Below, one piece after another: positions 1-8,315 of a DNA stretch of 64,000 bases (its first letter is position 1; every line of letters begins with the position of its first letter). Source of the DNA: Pseudoalteromonas sp. A25 (GTDB taxonomy: Bacteria; Pseudomonadota; Gammaproteobacteria; Enterobacterales; Alteromonadaceae); assembly GCF_009176705.1 (NCBI RefSeq), contig NZ_AP021846.1:3778001-3842000 (forward strand). Direction: 5' to 3'. Both the position numbers and the translations under genes were made by a program. The notes under the pieces were generated by a model. That model worked only from the letters and a program-made list of their open reading frames with translations. It had not been told where the DNA came from and did no database searches.

Positions 1-984
1 ATTGCCTGGAATTTGGGTCATCAAAGCGACAGCATCTTGAAAAGCGGGCGTCACTTTCGCGACGGCACCAAAGCCCACCACCGCTGCTGTGTTGCCAATC
101 GCCACCAAAGCCCCAGTAGTACCAACATTGATTGCCTGTTGAATATTCACAAAATGTTTGTAGTTCAACACTAAAATGCTCAACACACCACCGAGCAGCG
201 CCACAATTAACGCACTTTGCTGAAGCGTTTCATGTAAAGTAAATGATAAAGCTAATACGATCAGCAACGGAACAAGACCTGTGATTGGGTGCGGCAAATG
301 TCGCTTTGCTTGAATGGGGTCATCGTCGCGCGCGGTAAACACCTCGCCATTTTGCTGTGCTTTTTTGATCATTCTAACTAACAAAAAATAACCTAATATC
401 GCCATAAACACAGCCACGATAAGGCTCTCTTGCCATGCAGCATAAGGGGAAGTACCTAAATACTTAATGGGTATCCAATTTTGGATCTCAGGAGAACCCG
501 CTGAGGTCATGGTAAAAGTCACCGAGCCAAAGGCAAGCGTTGCAGGGATAAATCGCCTCGGTAGATTGGCGTCTTTGAATAAACTCAATGCCATAGGAAA
601 GACCGAAAATGCAACGATAAATACACTCACCCCACCATAAGTAAGCAAAGCACAAGCCAGCACCACTGCAAGTACGGCGTACTTCATACCCAGCTTACCA
701 ACAATATAGTGTGCCACCGCATCCGCCGCGCCAGTATCTTCCATAAACTTGCCAAACAGAGAGCCAAGCAAAAACATGAAAAACCATGCTTGAATAAAGC
801 CACTAAAACCACTCATATAGCTGCTAATAAAGTCTACTTCTGCCCCTGAAGGAAACAGCGTAACATTACTGCTTAGCGCAACTAATAAGGCACATAATGG
901 CGCGCACAGAAACAAGTTCATTCCACGCAGCGTCAGGATAATTAACAGTGCTAATGCACCAACAAGTCCAAGCATACTAAGCAT
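1..984 (-). CDS. GntP-family permease (partial, 3' end outside window)
   Basis: This is an inner-membrane permease of the gluconate:H+ symporter (GntP) superfamily, which imports gluconate or related hydroxy-acids. The reading frame runs open from 984 to the window edge (328 codons), so the C-terminus is missing. The translation is strongly hydrophobic, with many membrane segments. It contains the family-typical stretch AINVGTTGALVAIGNTAAVV near residues 295-315 and a TYGGVSVFIVAF segment. The ATG at 984 follows AAGGGA at a good distance; a second in-frame ATG lies three codons later. The promoter must lie in the short gap before the decayed regulator copy at 1082-1605. The substrate cannot be told from sequence. 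The family call is confident. Confidence 0.85.
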   Translation of the reverse strand, partial: MLSMLGLVGALALLIILTLRGMNLFLCAPLCALLVALSSNVTLFPSGAEVDFISSYMSGFSGFIQAWFFMFLLGSLFGKFMEDTGAADAVAHYIVGKLGMKYAVLAVVLACALLTYGGVSVFIVAFSVFPMALSLFKDANLPRRFIPATLAFGSVTFTMTSAGSPEIQNWIPIKYLGTSPYAAWQESLIVAVFMAILGYFLLVRMIKKAQQNGEVFTARDDDPIQAKRHLPHPITGLVPLLIVLALSFTLHETLQQSALIVALLGGVLSILVLNYKHFVNIQQAINVGTTGALVAIGNTAAVVGFGAVAKVTPAFQDAVALMTQIPGN

Positions 985-1037
985 TAAAGTCCCTTCTTTT
1001 TATTATTTTTCAGAACAACATGACTTTAGCATTGAAC

Positions 1038-1605
1038 AAAAACGCACCAGGTTCAAGAGGGAAAACTCTGTTTTATCTCACTTATAAGCGCCATTTTTGT
1101 TTAAACAGAGCAGTTTGTTTGCGCGACAGCTGAACTTTAAGCTGATTATTTAAAGTGACTTCTAAAGAACCACCTACTTCCAATTCAACCGTTTTTATTT
1201 GATTAACATTAATGATCCAGCTTCGCCCAGCTCTAAAAAAATCATCACTGGGCAATCGGCTTTCAATATGTGACATAGTTCGGTAAACGCTTACTTTTTT
1301 GCTTGATAAATGTATCTGCGTATAATTTCCCATCGCTTCAAGTGACTGCAACGCAAACTCATCATATGCCGTAACAAATATCACGCTTGGCACGTAATCC
1401 AACTGCGCAAGTAGGTCAAAACCACTGCCATCAGGCATGTTTATATCTAAAAATATTAGTTCTGCCTGTAAAGGCTCTATTTTTTCTAATGCATCGGCAA
1501 CCCCGCCGCTTCTGCAACAATGTCTTGTTCGCCAAGCTCTGCGAGTTGCATTTTTAGCTCTACACGAGCCAGGCGACTATCGTCAATGAGCATTATTTTA
1601 GTCAC
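1038..1605 (-). repeat. Direct repeat copy A (decayed response-regulator block)
   Basis: This block is a near-identical, same-orientation copy of 6359-8315, apart from the IS element in copy B and a 171-bp deletion in copy A. Homology begins at the five As before CGCACCAGGTTCAAGAGG and ends at the start codon of the regulator gene. It preserves the uninterrupted site into which the IS element inserted in copy B. Confidence 0.9.
1082..1605 (-). pseudogene. Decayed copy of LytTR response regulator
   Basis: This is a broken paralogue of the intact gene at 7620-8315. Three lesions are visible. First, 171 bp are missing; the ends fall in the 7-bp direct repeat CTTCAAA, which occurs at 7874 and 8045 in the intact gene and once here near 1336-1342. 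This removes the end of the receiver domain and the linker. Second, one base is lost near 1504, which puts the N-terminal receiver part out of frame. Third, the ATG start has become GTG. A 118-codon open frame (1082-1438) survives: a receiver scrap fused to an intact-looking LytTR DNA-binding domain. A free LytTR domain could still bind DNA, but nothing shows that it is translated. Confidence 0.9.
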
Positions 1606-1874
1606 GCTCTAACGTGCCAAGGGCAACACTTTGCTCATCACTACATCCAGCTAATAAAACGAACAATATGATACTAAGCCACGCCTTTATCTGCCTGAAC
1701 TCCCTATCAAAAATAAAGGCGAGTCTTTAAGCTAGCAAAAAGCGTGAAAAATAAACTATTTAAATTATGAAAGGCATGTTTTTAATGAGCAAACATGGGT
1801 TACATCAAGTTTGCTCAATATAAACGGAGGGATTTAAACTGAACTCAGTTTGATTATAAGAGTTCAATTTTCAA

Positions 1875-3923
1875 TTAACGCTGACTATATTCAACAAGCT
1901 CTCTACGCCCCCCGATAAACTTAGTCGCTAGTATCTTGTCACCTTTAATATCGCTGATATAAGAGGTGTCTTTGTCTAATGTCGCCACTATTTCCAGTTC
2001 ATGATTAGTTAAATTGTAACGCCAAAAATTAGATTTAATATCAAGACCATAGATGTTATCACTTTTAGGTAACGCATAATTACCCTCTAGTTTTTGATTA
2101 AGTATTGCAAGCCCCTGCGTTCCATTATTTGCTTGAAGCCAGAAGTTTCCTTGCTGATCTACGTAAACAATTTGATTGTCTTTGGTGTACGTTGCCCACG
2201 AAACGTTTTGAATATTGAGGTCAGTTGTCTCACCTGTGTTAAGGTCAATATTAAATAATTGCTGTTTATCGGCTTGATTGTCTATAACCAACAATTTATG
2301 TGGAATGGTCCACGGTAATACCAAACGCGCAGCAACAGGTGACTCAACCATTTGATAACTGCCATCCAAATTGACTAAAGTGATTTGATTATTAACGTTC
2401 ACGACTAAACTATTCCCATCCGGCGCCCAATCGTATCGCGTGCTCTTGAGGCCTTGTTCGAACTTAGTTAATTGATAGGTTTTATCATTATCTTTTATCC
2501 ATAGTTGATACTCTCCTGAACGAGAAGAAACAAAAGCAATTAAATTACCGTTAGGCTGAAACTTTGCATTAATATCAGGGGCAGTAGAGCGTGAAAAAAT
2601 ATCAAACTCAACTTTCTCACCACCTAAGGTTAAGTAGCCAATATCAAAGTCTTTAGTACCATAGGTGACAGCAAACTTTGTTTGGTCGGGGTGGTAACTC
2701 GGTGTCCATAATCCGGTGTGACTAACTGGATGCAGGAGATCTAACTGACCGTCTAAATTCAATCGATAGATCTTACCTTCTATATCAGTAATGAAATGGC
2801 TACCATCTGGAGCAAATTTTATGAAAAATCGTTCATACACTGAATGGCTGGCATGACGTTTAATTTCCGCCTCACTTTTGACTTCACCTGATAGAGTAAA
2901 AGTTCTCACAACATTCGAGTTTTCGCGGCCTAAAGTGACCGTCGCCAAAAGGCCTGATTTGCGCGAATAGTCTAATGAGTAGATGCGCCCAGCATGATCA
3001 TGTGGTACCTGCGATATTTGATCGGTAACAGCATCGTAGATAACCAACTCAGGTTGATTGCTCTCTGGCTCTGGGTATTGAAGTAAGGCGATACGTCCGT
3101 CATTTAACCATGTTGGGTGAGTCGTTTTTATTTCTGCACAGTCATAACGTAACTTATTGTTTGCGTTACCGTTCCATGCATGAGCAAAATCCAAGGTTTG
3201 TAATTGCCAGCACTGTTTGACTTCTGTTGGTATATCAGAACAATCGGATTGCAGCACAAATGCTAATTGTGAACCATCAGAAGACCAGCTCAATTGACTA
3301 TAGTGCCCAGGCTCGCTACTTAATCGCTGCTCTTGATTATTGTTCAGATCTTTTGCCCACAAATGACTTTCACACTGACCGACAAATCGATTAAAGACTA
3401 AGTATTTACCATCAGGAGAGTAGGCAGCATTGTATTCTTGTTCATCACTTGCAGTAAGCGGTGTTACTTGATCATAAATAACGGGTTTAGATGGCCATAG
3501 AATAAATAGCGATAAAATAGCGATAGCAGTAACAGCAAATAACAACCCGTTTTTGCTCTGCTTAGATTGTTTAGATATTAATTGCGGGGTCTGCTTAATT
3601 TCATTATTTTCCCAACGAACATTGGCTTCTAAGCTATATCCCTTTTTTGCGTGGGTTTTGATAAACGCTTGTTTTTTACTATCGTCGCCAAATGCTTTTC
3701 TCAATTGAGCAATCGCTCTTTGTAACGTATTGGGGCCAACAACGCTATTTTCCCAAACGATGTCCATAAGCTCATCATGACTCACAACTTCGCCAGCGCG
3801 TGAAGCCAAAACTTCTAACACCTTAAGTGCTTTTGGTGGAACAGGCGTAGCCTGTTGTTGATGCTCTATTTGATTACGAGAAACATCAATAAAGTAGTTA
3901 TTTACCCAAAACGCTTTGGTCAT
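1875..3923 (-). CDS. Membrane-bound winged-helix transcriptional regulator with periplasmic beta-propeller (CadC/ToxR-like)
   Basis: This is a 682-residue one-component regulator of the CadC/ToxR architecture. Residues 1-105 form an OmpR-type winged helix (VPPKALKVLEVLA, then TLQRAIAQLRKAFGD, the recognition-helix region). Residues 125-143 are a single membrane helix, and residues 150-660 form a TolB/PD40-like propeller in the periplasm, with repeats such as YSPDGKYLVF. Such proteins sense an envelope signal and bind DNA while anchored in the membrane. The gene is divergent from the propeller-serine hydrolase at 4112, with 188 bp between them. Both proteins carry a nearly identical propeller motif (SPDGKYLVFNR against SPDGKYLFFNR), so the regulator probably controls that gene. 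The ligand is unknown. The architecture is certain; the target is inferred. Confidence 0.85.
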   Translation of the reverse strand: MTKAFWVNNYFIDVSRNQIEHQQQATPVPPKALKVLEVLASRAGEVVSHDELMDIVWENSVVGPNTLQRAIAQLRKAFGDDSKKQAFIKTHAKKGYSLEANVRWENNEIKQTPQLISKQSKQSKNGLLFAVTAIAILSLFILWPSKPVIYDQVTPLTASDEQEYNAAYSPDGKYLVFNRFVGQCESHLWAKDLNNNQEQRLSSEPGHYSQLSWSSDGSQLAFVLQSDCSDIPTEVKQCWQLQTLDFAHAWNGNANNKLRYDCAEIKTTHPTWLNDGRIALLQYPEPESNQPELVIYDAVTDQISQVPHDHAGRIYSLDYSRKSGLLATVTLGRENSNVVRTFTLSGEVKSEAEIKRHASHSVYERFFIKFAPDGSHFITDIEGKIYRLNLDGQLDLLHPVSHTGLWTPSYHPDQTKFAVTYGTKDFDIGYLTLGGEKVEFDIFSRSTAPDINAKFQPNGNLIAFVSSRSGEYQLWIKDNDKTYQLTKFEQGLKSTRYDWAPDGNSLVVNVNNQITLVNLDGSYQMVESPVAARLVLPWTIPHKLLVIDNQADKQQLFNIDLNTGETTDLNIQNVSWATYTKDNQIVYVDQQGNFWLQANNGTQGLAILNQKLEGNYALPKSDNIYGLDIKSNFWRYNLTNHELEIVATLDKDTSYISDIKGDKILATKFIGGRRELVEYSQR

Positions 3924-4013
3924 AAAAGAGACGATAGGCCTTATTCGTTATGCGTCAAATCTTACCTCGCTCTTTGCCTCAAAATAAAGAAAAAATAAAG
4001 AAATCAGCTAAAC

Positions 4014-4040
4014 GTCAGGTTTTTTTCATGTATGTCAGGT
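4014..4040. promoter_or_regulatory. Direct repeat GTCAGGT x2, candidate operator
   Basis: GTCAGGT occurs at 4014-4020 and 4034-4040, 20 bp apart, which is two helical turns. It lies between the divergent regulator and hydrolase genes, 72-98 bp before the hydrolase start. OmpR-type winged-helix regulators bind direct repeats, so this is a plausible operator for the regulator at 1875-3923. The assignment is inferred from position and spacing only. Confidence 0.4.
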
Positions 4041-4111
4041 CGTATACAGGCAAGTTGGAGCAATAGTTATTCACTATGAATCCAAAGTGACTAAGAAAAG
4101 AGAGAAAGACA

Positions 4112-6094
4112 ATGAATTTACCTAGCAAAAACATAATGATAATAGCCTTGTTGACTAGTTTGTGTAGTATGGCTTCTGCTGAAACTAAATTAACGGGGCC
4201 ATATCTAGGGCAAAAAGCTCCGGGATTAACAGCTGAAGTATTTGCACCAAACATTATCTCAACAAAAGGCTGGGAATATGGCGTTGTTTTCGCACCAAAC
4301 ATGAAAGAAATGTACATGGTTCGCGAAGTAAATGCTGACACAAAACCAGAGCAACAATTTGTCGTATATGAAAAAGACGGTGAAAACTGGATCGATCGTG
4401 TCATCTCTAAACGCGTTGGTACGCCGACGTTATCACCGAATAACAAAATCATGTTTTTTGGTAGAGGTTATAAAGAGCGTACAAAAGATGGTTGGTCAGA
4501 AATGAAGAGATTGGGTCCCGATTTTGAGCCTTATCGCATCATGCGTGTAACCTCTTCTCTAAACGGTACGATAGCATTTGATGAAGCTGGCAGTGACGGT
4601 AATGGGATTTTGCGTTATTCAACTATGGAGCACGGCAAGCTAAGCACACCAAAGCCATTCCCAAAAGAAATTAATACAGGTACTTGGAATGCTCATCCTT
4701 TTATCGCACCTGACGAAAGCTATATCATTTGGGACGGACAAAGAGGTGAGGATACCCGTAATTCAGATCTGTTTATTAGCTTCAAAGAACCAGATGAATC
4801 TTGGGGAGAAGCAATTAAATTTGGTGATAACGTCAACACCCCTAAAAATGAGTTCGCAGCTCAATTATCACCTGATGGTAAATACCTATTCTTTAACCGT
4901 AATGGCGATAACAGCAATGTAGATACCTATTGGGTAGATGCCCAAGTCATTGAAGACCTAAAACCAGCTCACATTAAAAAATATCTAGCCAAACTAGGCC
5001 CATTGCCAACAGCGGAGCAAGCTTCAGGTTCTCTTTGGGATATTCCTGTATTGACAAAATCATATACTAATACCAAGCCAGTATCGACGGATAACAGCCT
5101 AGTTGCAGGGAAGCTACCTCTTTCAAAAGATAAGGCGTCAGCGATTATTAACCTAGCGAAAGAAATTGGCGAAGGTAAACATGGAAAATACGACAGTTTG
5201 TTAATTGCTAAGAACAATAAACTGGTTTTCGAAAGCTACCACCAAAGAGGCCGCTTTGGGTTAGCTCATGGACAAGCTTCTGCAACCAAAGGGTATACTA
5301 GCTTGATCGTTGGCCGTGCAATCCAGTTAGGCTATTTATCCATGGCCGACTTACATAAACCGCTAATCAGCTTCTTAAAAGAATTAGACACGAGCAAACT
5401 AGTGGCTGGCGCCGATAAGATTACGCTACATAAAGCACTAACGATGCAAGGTGGTTTAACAATTGATCGTGATAAATGGCAAGAAATAGAAAAAGCACCA
5501 GAACAATTAAAAGGCCAAAAACTAGTGCAAAGGCTTTTACAAGAAAGTGCAGCAATCACTGAAGAAACGCAATCGTATAAATACGGTAATTTCAACCCAA
5601 TGCTTGTCATGACTGTAATCGATGCAGTGGTTCCTGGTGGTGCGGAAGTATTTATCAAGACTGAGATACTAGACAAACTAAACATCTCTAATTATAAATG
5701 GGACACACACGCAAGTGGCTTGCCACAAGCAGGATGGATGGTTAGTTTAACGTCACGGGACATGGTTAAACTTGGCAGTATTGTTGTCAATAAAGGAAAG
5801 TGGCAAGGAAAACAGTTTGTTTCACCTACTTACTTAAGTAAAGCAACAAGTAATATCATCAAGCCAACTGAAGACTGGATGCCTGATGAATACCGTTATG
5901 GTTACTTCTGGTACAGTATGCCTGTAGTCGTTGAAGGTAAAACGTATGATCTTGATATCGCTTGGGGCGGCGGTGGAAACCGCGTAATAGTCGTTGAGGA
6001 GCTTGACTTAGTCATCGCTATTACTGGTCATGACAGAGAAGATACCATCATGAAACAAATTGCAGATGTCGTTATTCCAGCGTTTGTTAGTTAA
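4112..6094 (+). CDS. Exported PD40 propeller plus beta-lactamase-fold serine hydrolase
   Basis: The 660-residue precursor has a signal peptide with likely cleavage after ASA at residue 23. Residues 30-285 are a PD40/WD40-like propeller (SPDGKYLFFNRNGD). Residues 345-660 are a class C beta-lactamase/penicillin-binding fold: Ser390-Ala-Thr-Lys393 is the SxxK nucleophile motif, Tyr491-Gly-Asn493 is the YxN motif, and a glycine run (WGGGGNR) stands where the KTG-type strand is expected. Such enzymes are esterases, D-aminopeptidases or amidases; the substrate is not predictable here. The start at 4112 follows AAGAGAG. The gene is transcribed away from the winged-helix regulator at 1875-3923, its probable controller. 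A hairpin after the stop (6119-6145) may end transcription. The fusion of a propeller to this hydrolase fold is unusual but not unique. Confidence 0.85.
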   Translation: MNLPSKNIMIIALLTSLCSMASAETKLTGPYLGQKAPGLTAEVFAPNIISTKGWEYGVVFAPNMKEMYMVREVNADTKPEQQFVVYEKDGENWIDRVISKRVGTPTLSPNNKIMFFGRGYKERTKDGWSEMKRLGPDFEPYRIMRVTSSLNGTIAFDEAGSDGNGILRYSTMEHGKLSTPKPFPKEINTGTWNAHPFIAPDESYIIWDGQRGEDTRNSDLFISFKEPDESWGEAIKFGDNVNTPKNEFAAQLSPDGKYLFFNRNGDNSNVDTYWVDAQVIEDLKPAHIKKYLAKLGPLPTAEQASGSLWDIPVLTKSYTNTKPVSTDNSLVAGKLPLSKDKASAIINLAKEIGEGKHGKYDSLLIAKNNKLVFESYHQRGRFGLAHGQASATKGYTSLIVGRAIQLGYLSMADLHKPLISFLKELDTSKLVAGADKITLHKALTMQGGLTIDRDKWQEIEKAPEQLKGQKLVQRLLQESAAITEETQSYKYGNFNPMLVMTVIDAVVPGGAEVFIKTEILDKLNISNYKWDTHASGLPQAGWMVSLTSRDMVKLGSIVVNKGKWQGKQFVSPTYLSKATSNIIKPTEDWMPDEYRYGYFWYSMPVVVEGKTYDLDIAWGGGGNRVIVVEELDLVIAITGHDREDTIMKQIADVVIPAFVS

Positions 6095-6118
6095 TGAAAC
6101 TAACCTATTGAGCCTAAA

Positions 6119-6150
6119 AAGGGCTAGTTTGTTGAACTAGCTCTTATTTG
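6119..6150 (+). terminator. Probable terminator after serine hydrolase
   Basis: An 11-bp stem with one G-T pair (6119-6129 with 6135-6145) and a 5-base loop starts 25 bases after the stop at 6094. The following T-tract is short (TTATTTG), so termination may be partial. Confidence 0.55.
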
Positions 6151-6358
6151 ATGCTTATAACCCTAAGCATCTAGTAAGTCTTTACTATGCAGATTGAATC
6201 GACACTAATTTGCTAGACACCTCTTAGTAAATTCTTAAATAAAAGATGCCTACAGTGTTAGGAGAAGATCAATCGTAAAAGTCTTTGCTGGATTGATGTT
6301 TGAGGTATTGCTTAAGGGTTTAAGTAGCGAGGCAAAGTTATAAAAATTTAAGCTTCAT
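6151..6358. other. Intergenic remainder before direct repeat copy B
   Basis: No convincing gene is seen. At 6247-6271 there is a 25-base stretch matching 59032-59056 at 22 positions (TGCCTAC, GT, TTAGG, GAAGATCA conserved), perhaps part of a dispersed repeat. Direct repeat copy B starts at 6359. Confidence 0.4.
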
Positions 6359-6398
6359 AAAAACGCACCAGGTTCAAGAGGGAGAACTCTATTTTATC

Positions 6399-6424
6399 TG
6401 AATTAGTCTCGACTTGATCTGACA
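6399..6424 (+). repeat. IS481 left terminal inverted repeat
   Basis: The sequence starts TGAATTAG and contains GACTTGATCTGACA, which is identical to the right end. It is preceded by the target duplication ATTTTATC at 6391-6398. Confidence 0.85.
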
Positions 6425-6509
6425 TTTCGATTTGAAAAATTGAGAGTTACCCGTTTTGATAAAGGTGTCGAATCTTTTAATCAAAACAACCTAAAAGGTG
6501 GTAACTCTC

Positions 6510-7550
6510 ATGTTGCATACTAACAACCCAATTATAAAACACAAAACTGGATTACTTAATCTTGCAGAAGAACTAGGTAACGTTTCAAAAGCCTGTAAAG
6601 TCATGGGCGTTTCAAGAGATACATTTTATCGATACCAAGAGCTAGTAGAGGACGGTGGCTTGGATGCGTTAATTGATAAAAGTCGTAGATCGCCAAACAT
6701 TAAAAACCGTGTAGATGAAGTTACTGAGAACGCAGTGGTTCAATACGCTATCGATTACCCAGCTCATGGCCAGCACAGAACTAGCAATGAGTTGCGTAAA
6801 CAAGGCGTCTTTGTTTCAGGCAGTGGCGTTCGCTCAATCTGGTTACGCCACGATTTAGAGAACTTCAAGAAACGCTTAAAAGCTCTAGAAGGTAAAGTTG
6901 CTGACGAAGGTATTATCCTCACCGATAGCCAAATCGCTGCGCTTGAGAAAAAGAAAAGCGATGACGAAGCTTGCGGTGAAATTGAAACAGCACATCCGGG
7001 TTACCTAGGCTCACAAGATACCTTCTATGTTGGCAATCTCAAGGGTGTTGGGCGTATCTACCAACAGACGTTTGTCGATACCTACAGCAAAGTAGCCTTC
7101 GCAAAGCTGTATACGACCAAAACACCAATTACTGCGGCTGACATACTCAATGACAAGGTTCTGCCTTACTTCGAGCAACACGAGTTGCCAATGTTACGCA
7201 TTTTGACTGACCGAGGCACCGAATATTGCGGTAAGGTAGAGCACCATGATTATCAGCTCTATCTGGCAATTAATGATATCGACCATACGAAAACTAAGGC
7301 AATGTCGCCTCAAACCAATGGTATCTGCGAGCGATTCCACAAGACGATACTTAACGAGTTCTATCAGGTTACGTTCCGTAAAAAGCTTTACGGTTCGCTA
7401 GAGGAACTTCAAAAAGATCTGGACGAATGGATGGCTTATTACAATAATGAGCGAACTCATCAGGGAAAAATGTGTTGTGGCAGAACGCCATTTGAAACAT
7501 TGCTTGATGGAAAATCGATTTGGGCTGAGAAGAATTTAGCTCAAATCTAA
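6510..7550 (+). CDS. IS481-family transposase
   Basis: This 346-residue DDE transposase has an N-terminal helix-turn-helix (LAEELGNVSKACKVMGVSRD, residues about 15-35), then a winged second DNA-binding part. The integrase-core catalytic region carries Asp in GSQDTFYVG, Asp in ILTDRGTEY and Glu in NGICERFHKT. Length and motifs fit the IS481 family. The ATG at 6510 is preferred over the upstream GTG at 6498 because AAAAGGTGG lies 8 bases before it, whereas the GTG lies inside that ribosome-binding site. The gene fills the element and is intact. It points opposite to the response-regulator operon. Confidence 0.92.
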   Translation: MLHTNNPIIKHKTGLLNLAEELGNVSKACKVMGVSRDTFYRYQELVEDGGLDALIDKSRRSPNIKNRVDEVTENAVVQYAIDYPAHGQHRTSNELRKQGVFVSGSGVRSIWLRHDLENFKKRLKALEGKVADEGIILTDSQIAALEKKKSDDEACGEIETAHPGYLGSQDTFYVGNLKGVGRIYQQTFVDTYSKVAFAKLYTTKTPITAADILNDKVLPYFEQHELPMLRILTDRGTEYCGKVEHHDYQLYLAINDIDHTKTKAMSPQTNGICERFHKTILNEFYQVTFRKKLYGSLEELQKDLDEWMAYYNNERTHQGKMCCGRTPFETLLDGKSIWAEKNLAQI

Positions 7551-7581
7551 ACTGACAGTCACCGATTGAAAAACGGGTAAC

Positions 7582-7607
7582 TGTCAGATCAAGTCTGAGC
7601 TAGTACA
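7582..7607 (-). repeat. IS481 right terminal inverted repeat
   Basis: This is the reverse complement of the left end over 20 of 26 positions. The direct target repeat ATTTTATC follows at 7608-7615, and the response-regulator stop codon ends at 7620. Confidence 0.85.
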
Positions 7608-7619
7608 ATTTTATCTCAC

Positions 7620-8315
7620 TTATAAGCGCCATTTTTGTTTAAACAGAGCAGTTTGTTTGCGCGACAGCGGCACTTTAAGCTGGTTATTTAAAGTGACTTC
7701 TAAAGAACCACCTACTTCCAATTCAACCGTTTTTATTTGATTAACATTAATGATCCAGCTTCGCCCAGCTCTAAAAAAATCATCACTGGGCAATCGGCTT
7801 TCAATATGTGACATAGTTCGGTAAACGCTTACTTTATTGCTTGATAAATGTATCTGCGTATAATTTCCCATCGCTTCAAAAGCCAACACGTCATCCAAAG
7901 CAATAAAAAAGCACTTGTTGGCGTCTTTAATAAAGAACTTACTGCACAGTGACAACGGTTTTGCCGCTTTTTGCTGATACTTTTCAAGTGCCGCTTTTAT
8001 ACGCTCGTCGGTTACAGGTTTTAAAAGGTAATCAAGCGCATTCACTTCAAATGACTGCAACGCAAACTCATCATATGCCGTAACAAATATCACGCTTGGC
8101 ACGTAATCCAACTGCGCAAGTAGGTCAAAACCACTGCCATCAGGCATGTTTATATCTAAAAATATTAGTTCTGGCTGTAAACGCTCTATTTTTTCTAATG
8201 CATCGGCAACCCCTGCGGCTTCTGCAACAATGTCTTGTTCGCCAAGCTCTGCGAGTTGCGCTTTTAGCTCTAAACGAGCCAAGCGACTATCGTCAATGAG
8301 CATTATTTTGGTCAT
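7620..8315 (-). CDS. LytTR-family response regulator
   Basis: This 231-residue cytoplasmic regulator has a receiver domain at residues 1-115, with the acidic pair in LIDDS, phospho-acceptor Asp54 in IFLDINMP, and Lys in LLKPVTD. A LytTR DNA-binding domain follows at about residues 125-228 (GNYTQIHLSS, FFRAGRSWIINVNQI). It is the LytR/AlgR type. Its start overlaps the end of the LytS-type kinase gene by 4 bases, so the two are translationally coupled and form one two-component system. It is the last gene of a four-gene operon that begins at 10948. A decayed copy lies at 1082-1605. An IS481 element sits 4 bp after the stop. LytTR regulators bind paired direct repeats; none was recognised nearby. 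Confidence 0.93.
   Translation of the reverse strand: MTKIMLIDDSRLARLELKAQLAELGEQDIVAEAAGVADALEKIERLQPELIFLDINMPDGSGFDLLAQLDYVPSVIFVTAYDEFALQSFEVNALDYLLKPVTDERIKAALEKYQQKAAKPLSLCSKFFIKDANKCFFIALDDVLAFEAMGNYTQIHLSSNKVSVYRTMSHIESRLPSDDFFRAGRSWIINVNQIKTVELEVGGSLEVTLNNQLKVPLSRKQTALFKQKWRL

Larger units (their letters stand above)
6399..7607 (+). mobile_element. IS481-family insertion sequence, 1209 bp
   Basis: The element is bounded by 26-bp imperfect terminal inverted repeats (6399-6424 and 7582-7607, 20 of 26 matching) that begin TG and end CA. The 8-bp target duplication ATTTTATC lies at 6391-6398 and 7608-7615. A further inverted motif AGTTACCCGTTTT lies inside each end (6445-6457; reverse complement at 7570-7582), set 21 bp deeper on the left, and may be a transposase-binding site. 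The empty site is preserved at about 1068-1078 in the decayed repeat copy, which confirms the boundaries. The element holds one intact transposase gene and looks capable of transposition. It lies 4 bp past the response-regulator stop codon, so it spares that gene but may have displaced its terminator. Confidence 0.92.
6359..8315 (-). repeat. Direct repeat copy B (intact response-regulator block, split by IS)
   Basis: This is the partner of the block at 1038-1605. It is colinear over the 40 bp before the IS element, then continues after it through the intact response-regulator gene to its start codon. Similarity stops there and does not enter the kinase gene. Together the two copies bracket the regulator/hydrolase segment 1606-6358. 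Confidence 0.85.

Noticed and set aside
1082..1438. Intact LytTR-only gene
   Set aside because: The block is plainly a decayed copy of the gene at 7620, with a deletion, a frameshift and an altered start. It is listed as a pseudogene.
4015..4452. 145-codon minus-strand frame
   Set aside because: It is antisense to the clear hydrolase gene and its signal peptide; no motif or ribosome-binding site supports it.
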